DNA of 64,000 nucleotides. Origin: Gnetum montanum. Lineage: Eukaryota > Streptophyta > Gnetopsida > Gnetales > Gnetaceae. Every line of letters begins with the position of its first letter. The stretch's first letter is position 1. The notes under the pieces were generated by a model that was not told where the DNA came from, searched no databases, and worked only from the letters and a program-made list of their open reading frames with translations. The position numbers and the translations under genes are program-made. Shown piece by piece: positions 44,225 to 57,165 of this stretch. Location: NCBI GenBank assembly GCA_015680685.1, contig MNCI01030018.1, positions 2,892-66,891 of the forward strand. Reading direction: 5' to 3'.

Positions 44225-46790
44225 CTCAGTTATGGATCTCTAATCAGTGAAGTGTTGCCTGAGAACACCAAGTTCAGCATTCACCATTTTAATCTTTTTT
44301 CTGGTCTCCTTATGGTGCTTGAACTCTGCCTCATACAATAGGTATAAACTAGTTACTTACTTCTCCAAATCTGACCATGAACTTCCAGTAGTTAGCATTA
44401 CTAAGTTTGTATAGTAAAGGTTGGTGAGCTCCATGTATTTTGTCATTTCCTCAATTTGTAGCTCCTTGAGGTTGATTTTAGCCTTGTTGTATTTATTTGG
44501 TCCATCAAATATGGGTTTCCATAGATCACCTCCTTGTTGGAGCTACTGGAAGGCCTCATTCACCTTCACCTTCACTAGTTCAATGTATTTTTCATTAATC
44601 TCCTTCTACAAGCCAACTTGATCCCTGTAATGATTCTTAACCCATTCAAGTTTTAGGGCCTCGTTCTTCTAGGCAATGATTTTAATTATAGATCTCTAGT
44701 GAAGGGCACAAACCTCCTTCATTGAGAAATTATGGTTTTCAGCTACTAGTCTTCTTAAATCTATTATCACCTTGGCAAGCTGCTTTTGCTGTTGTCTCAT
44801 GTATTCAACCATTTTCTCCTTTTGGAGCTCAACAGTGTGCAAGCGATGATTGTTCTTAGTCAGATTTCATTCTCCCAGCAAACCTCCAACAAGTCCTTCC
44901 AAATGTTATAGATAGTTGCATTGGCTAAGGCCTAGTCAAAGATTGCCAACTCCTTGGTGTACTTAGCCTCTTGGAGTTTGGATTGAAGCTGCTGAAAAGC
45001 TTCATCCTTAGTTACTGCTTGGTTTAGTACTATGGGATTAGAGAAGCAGGCTTTAATTTCTACAACCTTTGCAACCAAGTGTTGATTTTCAACTTTGGCT
45101 ATTTCAAGTTGAGCCTCTATGATGATGCACTTGTCCCTTGCCTTTAGCAGTGCCAATTGGGTAGCAGTGATGCCATCTAGAAGATCAAAGACCTCCAAAA
45201 TTGGTTGCCAAGTTTCTACCAGTTGTTCCAATAACTCCTTATGCTGGGTTGCATTGAGTCTTCCATTAACAATTCCTGTAGACATTTCCACATCTCTGAG
45301 TACAACATTATCTAGCATAGATGCCATAGGAACATTTAGGACCTTGCTGACTTGGTTTGCCACCACCTTAGATTTCATTTCTTACCCTTGGTACTGCATC
45401 ACCAAGACAATCACCCCATTAGCTTCCTCCAAGCACACTTGGAAGGTAATGACACTCCTAGATATTTTTAGAAATTACTACTCTTCTAGAATGGATATCG
45501 TTACCTCTTGGGCATTTAGATTTGAGTGTCCAGGTGCTTGTGTTCTTCAGGCAAAGAATGTTGGCATCACATCCTCCAACCAACTTATTGTATGAGTTAC
45601 TTCATTCAAATGGCTTAAGGCTAGTTAGTAGATATATGGGTCAGCACTTTGACCAGTTTGCTACTATTGCAAGAGTTATTCTTAGAGATTTTGCATACAC
45701 TGCATGGTAGCACATGCCTCCAATGTTTTTTCATGAGTGGGTGGTGGTGATGGTTGCTTCTCTTTTTTGGTCATGATAGGAAACTTATCTTTTATAATTT
45801 CTACCTGAGAGGTGGTAGGATCATGTCTCAATGTGTCATTGGTATAGCAAGTTATCCCTCTCTTTTTGTATAGTTTCTAGATAAGGCATGGAAAGGGAAG
45901 TGTCTTCCTCCCATGTTCATTTTCTTTAAACTGTTATTCTATCTTCAGATAGATCAGCTGTGGGAGTATAATAGGAAATGTTTTGCTCAAAGCAATGCAC
46001 ACACGGGTGGTGAAAGTAGTCACCTTGCTAGGTATCATTGTTAGATTAAGGTGGTAGGCTGCTATCTTGAAGCATACATGTTCAATCTTGGTGAGTGCAT
46101 CATATTCTTTGTGATCCACTTGGTAGCATTACTAGATCCACTCCTTTGTGACCTTTGGATCCACTTGTGTAGAGATCTATGCTAGCTTTGTTCTAGTTTT
46201 AGATAAGTCAAGGGCCTTTGAAATTCCATCCACTGAGTATGACAAACTTATGTCCTTGATTTTCATGGTGGCATCAAGTTGCTTGTTGTTCTAAAAGAGA
46301 TAGATCTCTCCTATGTACCACTCCCCACTAGAAGTGGAAATTGGCCATATGGGAGAGCTTTGTAGCTACATTCTAACATTCTCTTGAGCAAAGTCTAGGA
46401 AGGTACCAAAGTTCAATTCTTGGAGAACTAAATGTTGTATATCCTTTAACTAAATCTAGCTAAGGTGGGCATTAATCAATGTGACCTCAAGGCTTGGCCT
46501 TAGTCCTAGTGCCTCATCCTAGTGGAATTTCTCTATATCAGCTTGTGGAATCTATCAGATAGATTCCACTTCATGAACCTCCTGAAGATGTCTCATTGAA
46601 TGAGTTTTTGTTTCCTGCTCTTGGGGTTGTTCTTGTTAGTCCCTTTCAGTTTTGGGCTGCTTGTCCCTTGGTTGGAATGGTCCTCCTTCACGTAGATGCT
46701 TAGGTCTTAGTGTCATTTGTAATTACAACATGATCAAGGATTAGATGTGTAACTTTGGAATACTTTAGTACCTTATCTCCTTGGGTTAGT
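44225..46790 (-). pseudogene. Extra coiled-coil ORF of gypsy copy E
   Basis: Of the two copies this is the better preserved. A 148-codon stretch (45378-44932) is open and looks like a long coiled coil, with LLEQLVETWQPILEVFDLL, QLALLKARDK, EAQLEIAKVENQHL and QQLQSKLQEAKY. Upstream the frame can be followed, with stops, to a likely start near 46710 (MTLRPKHLREGG), giving an original protein of several hundred residues. It includes a globular-looking middle around YHLNLTMIPSKV. It is not integrase, gag or an obvious envelope; no signal peptide or membrane segment is seen. A structural or nucleic-acid-binding accessory role is possible but unproved. Confidence 0.6.
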
Positions 46791-48580
46791 TACATTGGAT
46801 AAGTTGTGATCATGGTAGATTTAATTATTTTAATATTATTTCATTTTAATGTCTACTAGAGTTCGTTAGAAAGGTTTAACTCTCATAAATTAGTGATTTT
46901 AATATTATTTTATTAGTTAAACCTTATGGGAGTTAGAAAAAAAATTTGAATTTTTTTTTGTTTAAAACCTAAGGTTTGTGGTCCCCACAATGTAGAGCTC
47001 ACCTTTGGTAGTTATAGGAATGAAAAATGAAGTTAATCAAATAAGCAGTTTGAAAGATATGAACTTTGGAGGATTTGTGGCTTTGAAAAATTACAAAAAC
47101 TCCTCTTATGTTTGATGCAAATGGCAAAAAACTCCAAGGTGACACACTATATTTATAGTATTTTTGCCATGCATTGACAGGATTGTGTTGATGCAATTAG
47201 CTCTCATTGATAAGGAAAAAATAGAAAATTTTCTATGTTTTGAAAAATAAGAAAAATCAAGGAGTTTTTATATGAAATTGTAGTCCAAAGGAAGCCAAAG
47301 AAGCCTAGAGCACAAATGCATGAAGAGGGCTAGATAATGCACAAAGAAGGAGATTTTATTGGAAGAATGATGGAGAAATGCTAGAAAGGTGTACATTATT
47401 TGACATGACCAATGTGAAATGGAAAGGTTTTGAATGAAGAAATGCCTAAGGATGAGAAACTTAACTAGCCCAACCAAGGGGTATGCAAGTGAATCCTTCC
47501 CATAGTAGGCTTATGCCCTTAATGGCCTTGCATATCCTCAAACCAAGAAGTCCATGGATCCCATAGATGATTAATGATTATGGTTAGTTAAAGACCAAAT
47601 CTCGAAAAAAAACTACCTAAGAATTTTGACACATCAAACCAAGACATTGAATAAAAAATGAAAAGAGGTAGTGAGGTGAGATATGAAAAGCCTAGGTGGA
47701 TGAGGTAGAGAGTGGAATGGAGTCTTGTATTGTGGCCAGATGATGTCCCTTATGGATTTCATGATATATCCATCCTTAGTTTGAATTAAAAAGAACAACC
47801 TCTAATGACTTCGTATTAACATTGTAAGACTAGTCCACCCCCTCAAGGTACAAGAATATCCCCACAGATCAATCACCATTCCTAAAAGAGAAGAAAAGAG
47901 AAGCAGGGAGTGAGATGGGCCTTAGTTATATGGGATCTTCAGGTATGGGTAACATGTCTTCCTAGTCTCATAATCAGTGCTTGTATCCCATTATTTAGTC
48001 TAAGGGGTATGCTTTGAATTTTCATTATTTTTTTTTTGTTTACTTATTTTTGTTTCTATTTTTTTTGGGATTTCTAAAGTTTTTGGATGGGAATCCATGA
48101 GAAAACTTAGGCACCTAGAGAGTAAGAAAGTACTAAGAACATCGAATCCCCTTGAAGTCACACCCTTGTCTATGAATTTAATTCTTCCTAATTTTGGAAA
48201 CTAACAAGGTCATAATTTCTTTAAAAGTTTAATTTAATAAGGACCCATCTATTTTCAAAATAAGGGAACACCATAGAGTTTCATGGATGGGTGGATGACG
48301 TGGACTCACTACTTGTTATCATGAAAAAGAAATCTTGTCTAAGATATCAATACCAAAATTCAAAGATAAAATCCAAACATTAGGAATTAAATAACATTAT
48401 AGTACAAACCACCATCAATTAGTAGCTACAATTGCACTTAGTACTAGCAACAATAAAGGAAAACAAAACAAAACAAAACATTAGGAAAGTATAAAAGAAA
48501 TCCAAATAAAATAAAATAAAATATAGAAGAAATTGTAAGATATTCAAGAAAGAGAAAAATGTACTAAAAATAGTGTAAAA
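46791..48580 (-). other. Copy E spacer with promoter-like module
   Basis: Non-coding, colinear with 14001-16060. It holds CTATAAATA on the minus strand at 47150-47158, with CATTGATG-type motifs just upstream in element orientation (47163-47215). T-rich runs occur at 48026-48075. Confidence 0.5.
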
Positions 48581-48637
48581 CACAAAGTGAAAAACTAAGG
48601 ATCTACTTTAATTGATTAACATGGATGGCCATCTCCC

Positions 48638-48966
48638 CTATGACTGAGTTGGAAGGAGGAGATCCAAAAAATTGTGTGCATGTTCATCCATTGAGATGTT
48701 TTGGGTATTGGTTCTTTTGGATTCATGGAAGGGCTTTATTTCTTGAATGTTGACTAGTAGCTTTTTATTTGGGCTTTCAAGTTTGTATATTAACATGGCC
48801 CTAGAAGGAAAGGTTTTGTAGATAATATAAGGCTCCTCCCACAATATTTAGAACTTGGTTCTTTATTATATGTGTGGGGGGCTCTAGTAAAGCACCCTAT
48901 CTCCTAGTTGAAATTTTACTTCCCTTATTCTAAGGTCATGGAATTATTTATTAAATGCTTTATACA
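48638..48966 (-). pseudogene. Integrase C-terminal region, copy E
   Basis: The minus strand reads HDLRIREVKFQLGDRVLY, then WEEPYIIYKTF and LLVNIQEIKPFHESK, corresponding to the 'F-GD-VL ... W-GPY-I ... VN-LK-Y' end of gypsy integrases. There are a few stops. Confidence 0.75.
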
Positions 48967-49313
48967 NATGGGATTGAAGCATGAAACATAATGATGCCCT
49001 TTAGACCTATTGCTCCACATGGAAACTTCCTATTAGCTAATCTCCCTATGAGCTTGTGTATGAATAGTTACCAACACTTCCAATCCAAGAATTACTTTAT
49101 ACACTTTCAATGACTTGTAACCTTGACCTTGACCTTAGTTTAGCACAAAATGAAAGATTGTTAAACCTTAACCTGCTAGACTAGAACCAATTGGTAGTAC
49201 TATCATCTAACAAGTTGTATAAAGCATTTAATAAATAATTCCATGACCTTAGAATAAGGGAAGTAAAATTTCAACTAGGAGATAGGGTGCTTTACTAGAT
49301 CCCCACACACATA
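48868..49313. repeat. ~99-bp inverted duplication bordered by Ns
   Basis: 48868-48966 and 49216-49313 are near-perfect reverse complements, 249 bases apart. Single unknown bases sit exactly at the outer junctions, 48967 and 49314. The stretch between is unlike the other gypsy copies. Placement of Ns at both joins suggests an inverted contig or gap-fill error, although a real foldback is possible. Confidence 0.85.
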
Positions 49314-49314
49314 N

Positions 49315-49570
49315 TCTCCATACGAGTGGTCATTCCACCATCACATTGGTAGTGTTCACAGAAGTAGATGAAGTGATAAGCATCCCTAAAAAGTGTTGGC
49401 CAATAATACCTTTCCATGAGGATCTTAATGATTATGTGTCTCCCCACATAGTAGCCCCAATAAGGATCCTCATGAGAGTCTTGAAGAATGCACATTTGAT
49501 TAGCATCAAGGATGCACCACTGAACTAGGCCATCAATGCATACCTTATAAAGGTATCTGTTGATTTTCAT
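49315..49570 (-). pseudogene. Integrase zinc-binding N-terminus, copy E
   Basis: Shows the HHCC layout: a SHEDPYWGYYVGRH block, IKILMERYYWPTLFRDA, then CEHYQCDGG, as in gypsy integrases (H-x-H ... GYYWPTLF-DA ... C-x2-CQ). It is cut off at the N at 49314, so the catalytic core is absent. Confidence 0.75.
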
Positions 49571-49739
49571 GAAGTGTTTTTTCTAATGTAGAAACTGTTG
49601 TTTCTTCTTGTGATCCCACTCTTGTGGCATCTTTTGAGTAATAAGATATGTGAGAATAACACTACACTAGTCAGATTGAGATGGAATTTTTTTAGTTATA
49701 GCCCTAGCAAAGAGGATTTCATCAAGAAATTGATTTGAA

Positions 49740-50170
49740 AGTGGGATCTCCTCCTCTTTGTTATCCCATCTCAACTTAGACAAGTGATCTGCAACCATGT
49801 TCTCAGTTTCCTTTTGATCTATCATTGTAAGATCAAATTACTACAAGATCACTAGGCAGCATATGGCATGGGGGCTCACCATTGGTTTATTCATTAGAAA
49901 TAGGATCACACTATGGTTTGTGTGCGCTAATGCCTTGTAACCAAGCACATAGTGCAAGAATTTATCCAAGGTGAATTCCACTGTCATCAGTTCTTTTTCT
50001 ATTATGTTGTAATTTAGCTATGCATCCACAATGCTTCTACTCACATAGTGGATGTAGTAAGGATGTTTTTGATTATCCAACTATGTGAGCATGACTTCCA
50101 AGGCATAATTGAAAGCATTTGTCATGATGTGAAAGGATTTGGATCAATCAAGCACTCATAGAATTGGAGT
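49740..50170 (-). pseudogene. RNase H domain, copy E
   Basis: Colinear with the RNase H of copies B and C (for example the segment answering to NYTT-EKEL near 49995-50015), but with more stops and no long open stretch. Confidence 0.6.
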
Positions 50171-50439
50171 TTCCATAAGCTCTTTTTTGAGCTACTAGAA
50201 TGCACATTCACATTCCTTGGTCTAGAAAAATAGAGCATCCCTCTTTGTCAGCATTACCAACTATTTAGTAATCCTAGAGAAATTCTCAATGAATCACCAG
50301 TAGTAGCTAGTGTGTCCAAGGAATGGCCTCACATCTTTAATGTTTTCTAGCTATCTAGTAACTCCTTGGATGATCCTTATTTTTTAGGATCCACGTCAAT
50401 CCCTTTTTCTAAAATTCTATACCCCAAAAGAATGCCTTC

Positions 50440-51000
50440 TTGGACTATCAAATGGATTTTTTACTAGTTGATCCTAAGTTTGGTCTCCATACAACCTTTT
50501 AGCACTTTCCCAAAATGGTCTATGACTTGCTCAAATGTAGCCCCATAAGTAGAGAAGTCATCCATGAAGACTTTCTCCCTACTACCAATCTGTTATTGGA
50601 AGATGATCAGAACAAGGTGTTGGAATGTGGTAGGGGCATTACACAAGCCAAATGACATCTTTCTTCATGCAAAAGTTCCCCAAGGACTCATGAATGTTAT
50701 TTTAGCCTAATCTTCTGGTACAATCTAAATTTGGTTATAGTCATTATAACCATCTAGAAAGCTATACTAGCAATGTCTAGAAATGGTGTCCAACACCTGG
50801 TTCACAAATGACAATAATAAATGATCCTTGTAGGTTTTCATATTAAAAAACCTAAAGTCAATGTAGATCCTCCATTTACCATAATTCTTTGGCACTATCA
50901 CAAGTGGGCTAACCCACTTTTTGAAGAATCCATGTAGATGTGATGCTAGCATATTTGTGGATCAATTCCTATATGTTTAGGGTATAACTAAGCAAATGTT
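50440..51000 (-). pseudogene. Reverse transcriptase domain, copy E
   Basis: An open piece (50952-50767) has WVSPLVIVPKNYGKWRIYIDF and KDHLLLSFVNQVLDTISRH. FMDDFS follows at 50568-50551. A deletion fuses an upstream segment (MLASHLHGFFKK) to WVSPLV near 50920. Confidence 0.75.
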
Positions 51001-51369
51001 GTTGGCCATTTTTTGACCACCTGACAAGTTCATTTTCTATGTAGGAGCAAGGTTGGCATTGATGATAATTTGCTTGTAATTTTTTACAAAAACATATTCC
51101 ATTTTGGTAGCTAGAGTTTTCAACTCAATAGGGTCATGTTTAAAAAATTTAGGGATCTCCAACTCTCCCCAACAAGTTTATCAGAGAGTTGGCAATGGAT
51201 ATGCTCCATCTCATCCATGCCTTTAATGTAGGCACATGTGATGCTCTTAGTTTGTTCCATGCAAAGAGTTGAGTTGCTATTAGGATCAACTATTAGCAAC
51301 TAGGTGCCCTCCTATTTTGTGGCTATAACGTATATTCACCTTTGAATATCTATCACATCGACACATTGT

Positions 51370-51900
51370 CTTTATGTTGTGATTAATGTACTTTTCATGG
51401 TCCATAATTCTTGCATGTAGTTGCATCCTTTGTCACTATACTTGATGCATGGAATGCACTTCCTTTCAATCTTTCTAAAATCAATTTCCTTGGAAATTTC
51501 CAAGGAGATGTCTTTGATTTCTAACCATGCATATATTGTGCTTAGCCAAGCCTTTTCCATAATGATTGGAAAGTTCCCTTTGCAATTGTCCACACAAATC
51601 ACTAGGAAGCTAGTAAGATAGGATTACCCACACATGGTGGTCATAATGTCCTTCACCAATCCCAAGGGAACAATGATAGATTAATCTATCAAATCAAGAT
51701 GAATGTTGCTATTCTTAAGAGGAGATAGGTTCCAATCTTTGTACATTTCATGGGAGATCAAATTAACACTAGAACCTTAGTCTAGAAGAGCTTTGGAAGG
51801 CTCATTCTCAATGATTTACAAGTAAATTAGGGGACTCCAAGGATTAGACCTTTTCATGGGAAGGTGGCTAGCCTTGATCTAATCTGTGATTGCATGGGTC
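51370..51900 (-). pseudogene. Protease region, copy E
   Basis: The open stretch 51602-51372 contains GNFPIIMEKAWLSTIYAWLEI and DISLEISKE, matching the C-terminal protease block of copy B. The upstream active-site part is frameshifted. Confidence 0.6.
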
Positions 51901-52249
51901 AACATTATAGTATGAACTTTGGGAGGCATTTGGTTTGAAGGGTTCTCAAATGTTGTAGTAGAGGATGAGGGAGACGTAGAGTTATTAGTCATAGGTTTCT
52001 ATGAGGATGTGGTAGGATTGTTGGTTTGGAAGAATTTTTTTTTTAGGATTTATGTTTTGAACCACTTGGTTGGGGAGCCAGCTATGAGTTAATAGTCCTT
52101 ATGACATTTCTTTACTATGGTTGGGTAGAAATTTTGTCCTACATGGATGGATCTAGTGGTAATTAATTCAAGGATGGATATAAAAGTGTAGAAGAATGAG
52201 GAGGATAGAATGAAAATGGAGATTCCCCTCCTGGAGATTGAACTTTCTA

Positions 52250-54480
52250 GTATTCAAGAGGGTAGTAGTGGTGTTGGAAAGATGCGTGACTAGAGAGGTC
52301 ACGTAGAGAAATCAGTTGCTAAACATCGTGTCCATAGGGATCTAGCTGTTGGTAAGGGTATTAATGCCTTAGTGGCTGCATCGTCCATGACTATGGATGT
52401 TGCCACTACTGATATTGCTCATGAGGTTGGGGTGGAGCATCACTCAAATAGAAGGCTTGTTGTTGATGGAACTACTTATAATTTCCTTGAGGATAAGGCA
52501 CCTTCCTAGGTGCTTACCTTCTTGCCAATCTAGGATTGAGTGCATATATCCTAGACTCTTATAAGTATGACATAATGGGGAAACATCCCTTAGGATGCTC
52601 ATAGTGGAAAATGTTAGATCCACCATCATCATTTATTTTAGATTCTGCAATTGCTTAAATGGAACTAGCTTTGCCCTTACCCTTTGATGGGCACATTCAG
52701 CTTCCTTCATTCTCCTTCAATCATGACCACTACCTTGCTCTTTGGTCTCTTCTATAATTTTAAGGTTAGCTTAGGATTTTTTGTCCAAATAATTTTACAT
52801 TTTTTCTACCTTGGCTGATATTTCAAAATTTTTTTTTGAATTAATAAGGTTTTACATTACATCACTTCATCAAGTAGTGCCTCCTCCTTATTGTTACAAA
52901 ATTTAACTTCTCTTTCTTGGATGGAAGGGTCCTAGTTGTACTCCTCCACACTTTCTATTTTTTGCAACTTTCCTTCTTTTTTGGCCACTTGTTCTATCAG
53001 CCTTTGGATTTGATGAGCCCTTATCTTTGAAAGTCTCCCTTGGGCATAGACCCCAAGAGTTCTTCTCATTTTTGTTTGAATCCCATCTATGATATGGTGA
53101 AGCTACTCCCATTTAGAAAATTCATGGCCTAGGCATCTATGCAATAGAGAGTAATATCTACCCATAGCCACATCCAAGGATTCATGTGTTTCTTGTCTCC
53201 ACCCTTGGATTTGCTTTCTCAAATTAGACAACTAGGAGTATGTTTGATACTTGTCATTGAAGAGTTCAAGCATCTTAGTCCAACTTCTAATTGATTCTAG
53301 TTTTAAGGACTGATACTAGCTTTCAGCCTCCTTGATGCATGTCCTTGGAAACAATGTTAGTTTTTTCCATTCTTTTTCAACATTTTGTAAGGCACATGCA
53401 TCGTGAAAGGTTTGAAGATGATTTTGTGGATTTGAGTTGTATCCCCCCTCAAACTTGGGGATACTGTTCATGTCCAATATTTTAATTCTCCTATTTTTTA
53501 GATTCCTTGTTGAAATCCTCATGACCTTTGTAGTATTCAACATGTTCCTTGTTGCAAGCAAAGGTTCATCATAGTCATGACCTCTTTGATGGCCATGATG
53601 TCTATGATGTCCTTATTATTCCTTCGTTCATGATCATGGGGCTTTCTTGAATTCCCATGCCCTTGGTCTCTACTTGTTTGATGGGCCCTATGATCATCTT
53701 TGTTCCTTTGATCACCTCCATCATGATCTCATCCTCCATAACTTTGGTTGTAGTTGGAGGAGGAAGAAGATGAGGACATTAAAGGCAAAGAGGAAGGAGG
53801 GCTTACATCAACATAGTTCCTACCATCCCCTTTACTTCGATCACAACCATCATCATCATGTTTATCGTCATCATGATGCTTATCCATCTTCTTACCTTGA
53901 CTTCCTTCTTTTGATCCCCCATGGTTATGGGACCCATTTTTCCTTGAATCAAGATTATTTATAGTGGATTGTAAGTTCTAGTTAAGGGTCCCCTCATCAA
54001 AGACAAGGGGAGGAGAGTCAGTGAACTAAGAACCCCCAAAGAAGGGATCCTCTCCTTCTTTTTGTCCTAGTTGGAATGATGGGTTGGTAAACTGTTTCCC
54101 CTTTGACACCTTGTAATGAGCCTCTTATTGTTGATCTTTCTTTCATTGTATTGTAGTGAGATAATAATCCCAATATTCATGGTCCTACACAATGTATTTA
54201 GCATTGAGCCTTATGATTCCAAATTTCATGAGAGTGTAGAGCAATATCATAAGAATCAATTGATCAGGTAGGAACACAATGTTGTTCTCCATGTCCCATC
54301 ACAACATCTAATCATCCTAGTGTAGGATGAATGTGAAGTCTAGCACATACTCATTAGGATGAGTATAGACTAATATGCATTGTTGGGGTGGTTTTGGGCC
54401 TTCTTACCTTGGATTTGAAGTGTGCTCGAACAACAACATTGATTTAGCCCTGTGAGAAGAAGCCATATTAGTTTGGAAGA
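52250..54480 (-). pseudogene. gag region, copy E
   Basis: The open piece 53561-53316 reads LDMNSIPKFEGG and NPQNHLQTFHDACALQNVEKEWKKL, the typical retrotransposon capsid block. N-terminal to it (about 53960-53660) the minus strand encodes a His/Asp/Ser/Gly-rich low-complexity stretch. A charged segment lies at 53112-52903. Stops elsewhere make it non-functional. Confidence 0.75.
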
Positions 54481-54597
54481 AAAATAGTGTGCTTTTACTA
54501 TTATTATTATTATTCTTAATGCTTTTTACTTTAGGATCTATTACAACATTGTTGTATAATTTTACTAACTTCTAAATAGCACACATAGTTAACTAGG

Positions 54598-54615
54598 TCC
54601 TTGGCAATGATGCCA
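54598..54615 (-). other. Primer-binding site, copy E
   Basis: The minus strand reads TGGCATCATTGCCAAGGA one base inside the LTR end at 54617, again a decayed tRNA-Asp-type site. Confidence 0.7.
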
Positions 54616-54616
54616 A

Positions 54617-55459
54617 TGATGAGTAGTGAGTAGTGCCTACACCCAACTATATGAATCACTAGCATTCATTAAGAAATCTGGTCAAATTCCATAGAATTTA
54701 GCTCTCTAAGCACATTAGGTTTAGTCAGTGAATTTAACAAATGTGATCATTATCTTATCAATTTCACTTATGAAGTGCAAGTGTATGGTTAAGAGTAATT
54801 AAGGCATATAATTTTGATCATTTTATATTTATTCTTAAATCACTTAAGTGCAAAAAATAAAGCATTTAAATTATTAATTAATTTAATAACTAATGAATTT
54901 TTAACTAGTCCTAAAATAAGCATGAGTTCCTATTTATTGTACACATACTAAACCATGTTGCAATGTTACTAGGTTACCAAGTCTTAAGCACTACTAAGAT
55001 TACCAAATGTTAACATATGCTTGAAATGATCATACTTATGTGCTTTAATTATATAAATTTAATTAATTAATTGAATGCATTAAACTAAAGTGCATGAATA
55101 ATAAATGCATTAAGTAAACATTAAACTAAATCTAAGTGTTGCGAGGTTTATGAAGAAAGCTCATCTTTATTACTGATCACATCAAGGTGTTTAGGTACAT
55201 CAATGCTTGAATGAAGATTTGTACACTTATCACTCCTACTGTGGGCACCTAGAAAATATTCTAACTTTTAAATGAAAAAAATGGAAGAGCTTCGCTAGGA
55301 TACAAAACAATGGATATCATAAATGCAGCTCATGCACGCATTGATATAGGTGATAGAAGACATTGCATCGATGCATCAAACCCCACGTTGATGCACTTGC
55401 ATCGATGAGATCACATCAATAGGATCTCATTGACATAGCCCATGGATACGGTTCCTCAA
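54617..55459 (-). repeat. 5' LTR of copy E
   Basis: Begins TGATGAGTAG on the + strand and is colinear with the other LTRs for about 840 bp, ending near CCTCAA. A cluster of GCATCGATG/CATCAATAGG motifs lies at 55365-55440. No duplicate LTR exists on the other side. Confidence 0.75.
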
Positions 55460-57165
55460 CTTTGAAAAAGAAGGATATAATACATGGTTTTGGTGAAAAA
55501 TATTAACAATGAGTAAAGAAAATTCAGAGTACATCACAAACTTGACATTGAGTAGACATCATCAAAAAAATATGGAAAGAAAAGCCTTTCTAATGGTAGG
55601 ACTATCTACTCAAGTGTTCACAATTAAAATTTTGAAAAAATTAGTAAAAATATTCAATTATTAGTAGGGAGGAAGATCCTAGTCTTAAAAAAATTTAGAT
55701 CACTTTTCAACATCCATACTTGAAATTGAAATATTAAAAATATTTGAGATAGAGAAGTGTGGCTTAATACTAATATTTGTTTTAATTTAAGAAAGTAGTA
55801 AAAGATCTTCACCTCATCACCTATTACTGATATTATATCAAAAATCTTTACTATCAATTATAACTTTCTTGTTGATACTACTTTTAATCTTTGAGTTAAA
55901 AGTATTCTTGTCAAAAGAAAAAAAAAACAATTATCTTGCATTTGAGGTTTTTTGAGATTTCTAAAGTTATAAGATTTAATATTTTTAGGAGTTTTTGATT
56001 TTTTTAAAAGACAATTTTTAGAGTTCTAGGGTTTTTAGAAAATTTTATTGATTTTGGGATTTTAAAATTTTTCTAGTGCTTTACAATTTTAGGGTTTTAT
56101 ATGTCAAAAATGCTTCATAATCAATATTTTCAATAAATGTATACTTTAAATTATAATCACTACAAGGCCTACATCACATAGTTTCCAAGCTATATACTAA
56201 GTTTCAAGGTCCAACTGCCTTGTGAAAGTTATTCTCTTTATGCATGAAGATTCTTTTGTAACTATCCTTATTTTTGTGACTTGCTCAGGTATGACTCAAA
56301 CTAGCAACCTCTTTCCTAACATAATAATGAGTGAACCACTTGAACTATTTTTGGTTCTCTAAAATGACTACTTCCTTAGAAATCAAAATGATCTTAATCA
56401 CCAAATTGATCAATGAAAAATAGGATAAATCAATGCGGTCATAATAAAAGATGACTCCTTTACAACAAAATAAATAGTTGGAATTCATCCTAACTTTGAG
56501 GTATTTTCATTAGAATAATTCAAGTACTTAATCAATGTTATGTTTACTTAGATCATTTACAATAAAATCAACTTTATTTTCAACTAAAACCTTACTTTCA
56601 AAGAACACCGGAAAAGATGAACTATAAATGATGGTAAAAAGGATAACACATCTAAAAATACATAAATAAAATCATTAATTAGCATTATCCGAAGAATTTG
56701 AAACTTGAAAAGGTGAAGTGTACATGAATAAGAATGCTTTTGTGGTAATGAATATACCCAACTAAGAGAGAATGAAAGAATAATTCCTACCAACTAAAAA
56801 GACATTAAGAAAACTTTAAGCATTAAGAAAGTCATATCAAATTATGGTTTTTTAGGACATGCATAATTTTAGCATAGGATGCTATCAATTCTTTCCTATG
56901 TTACTCTTAAAAACATAATCTTAGATAAAAATAGAATTTATAAGCTTAGAAAACGTATTTGTTTAACTGGAATATCAAAAACCACAGATCAAAATTTGGC
57001 TTAGGACATGCATAGAGAACCTGTCTCTTCCTAGCACCAAGTAATAATGTGTGAATTGATGGTGCCAATAATTTTATCATTATTCTAACCACCATGACTT
57101 ATTAATTTGTGAATGCAGTATACATTTAAGAATTAGGTACCTATATAGATCATTGAAGGATACCT
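55460..57165. other. AT-rich intergenic DNA
   Basis: No coding region or clear repeat. Near 56280-56345 there is a weak tRNA-like pattern on the minus strand. Confidence 0.35.

Larger units (their letters stand above)
44225..55459 (-). mobile_element. Ty3/gypsy copy E (3' LTR missing)
   Basis: Minus-strand order: 5' LTR (55459-54617), PBS (54615-54598), gag (about 54480-52250), protease (about 51900-51370), RT (about 51000-50440), RNase H (about 50170-49740), integrase pieces (49570-48638), spacer with promoter-like module, and extra coiled-coil ORF (about 46790-44225). It is colinear with copy B through the extra ORF and then ends at about 44225 with no 3' LTR. RT keeps FMDDFS (codons at 50568-50557) but has lost a stretch upstream of SPLVIV (junction near 50920). 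The integrase region contains an inverted duplication bordered by Ns. Confidence 0.83.

Noticed and set aside
45119-45595. 158-codon + strand open frame
   Set aside because: It is the reverse-strand shadow of the gypsy extra ORF; copy B shows a similar shadow at 12481-12750.
53647-53964. His-rich 105-codon + strand frame
   Set aside because: Shadow of the His/Asp-rich gag segment read on the minus strand.
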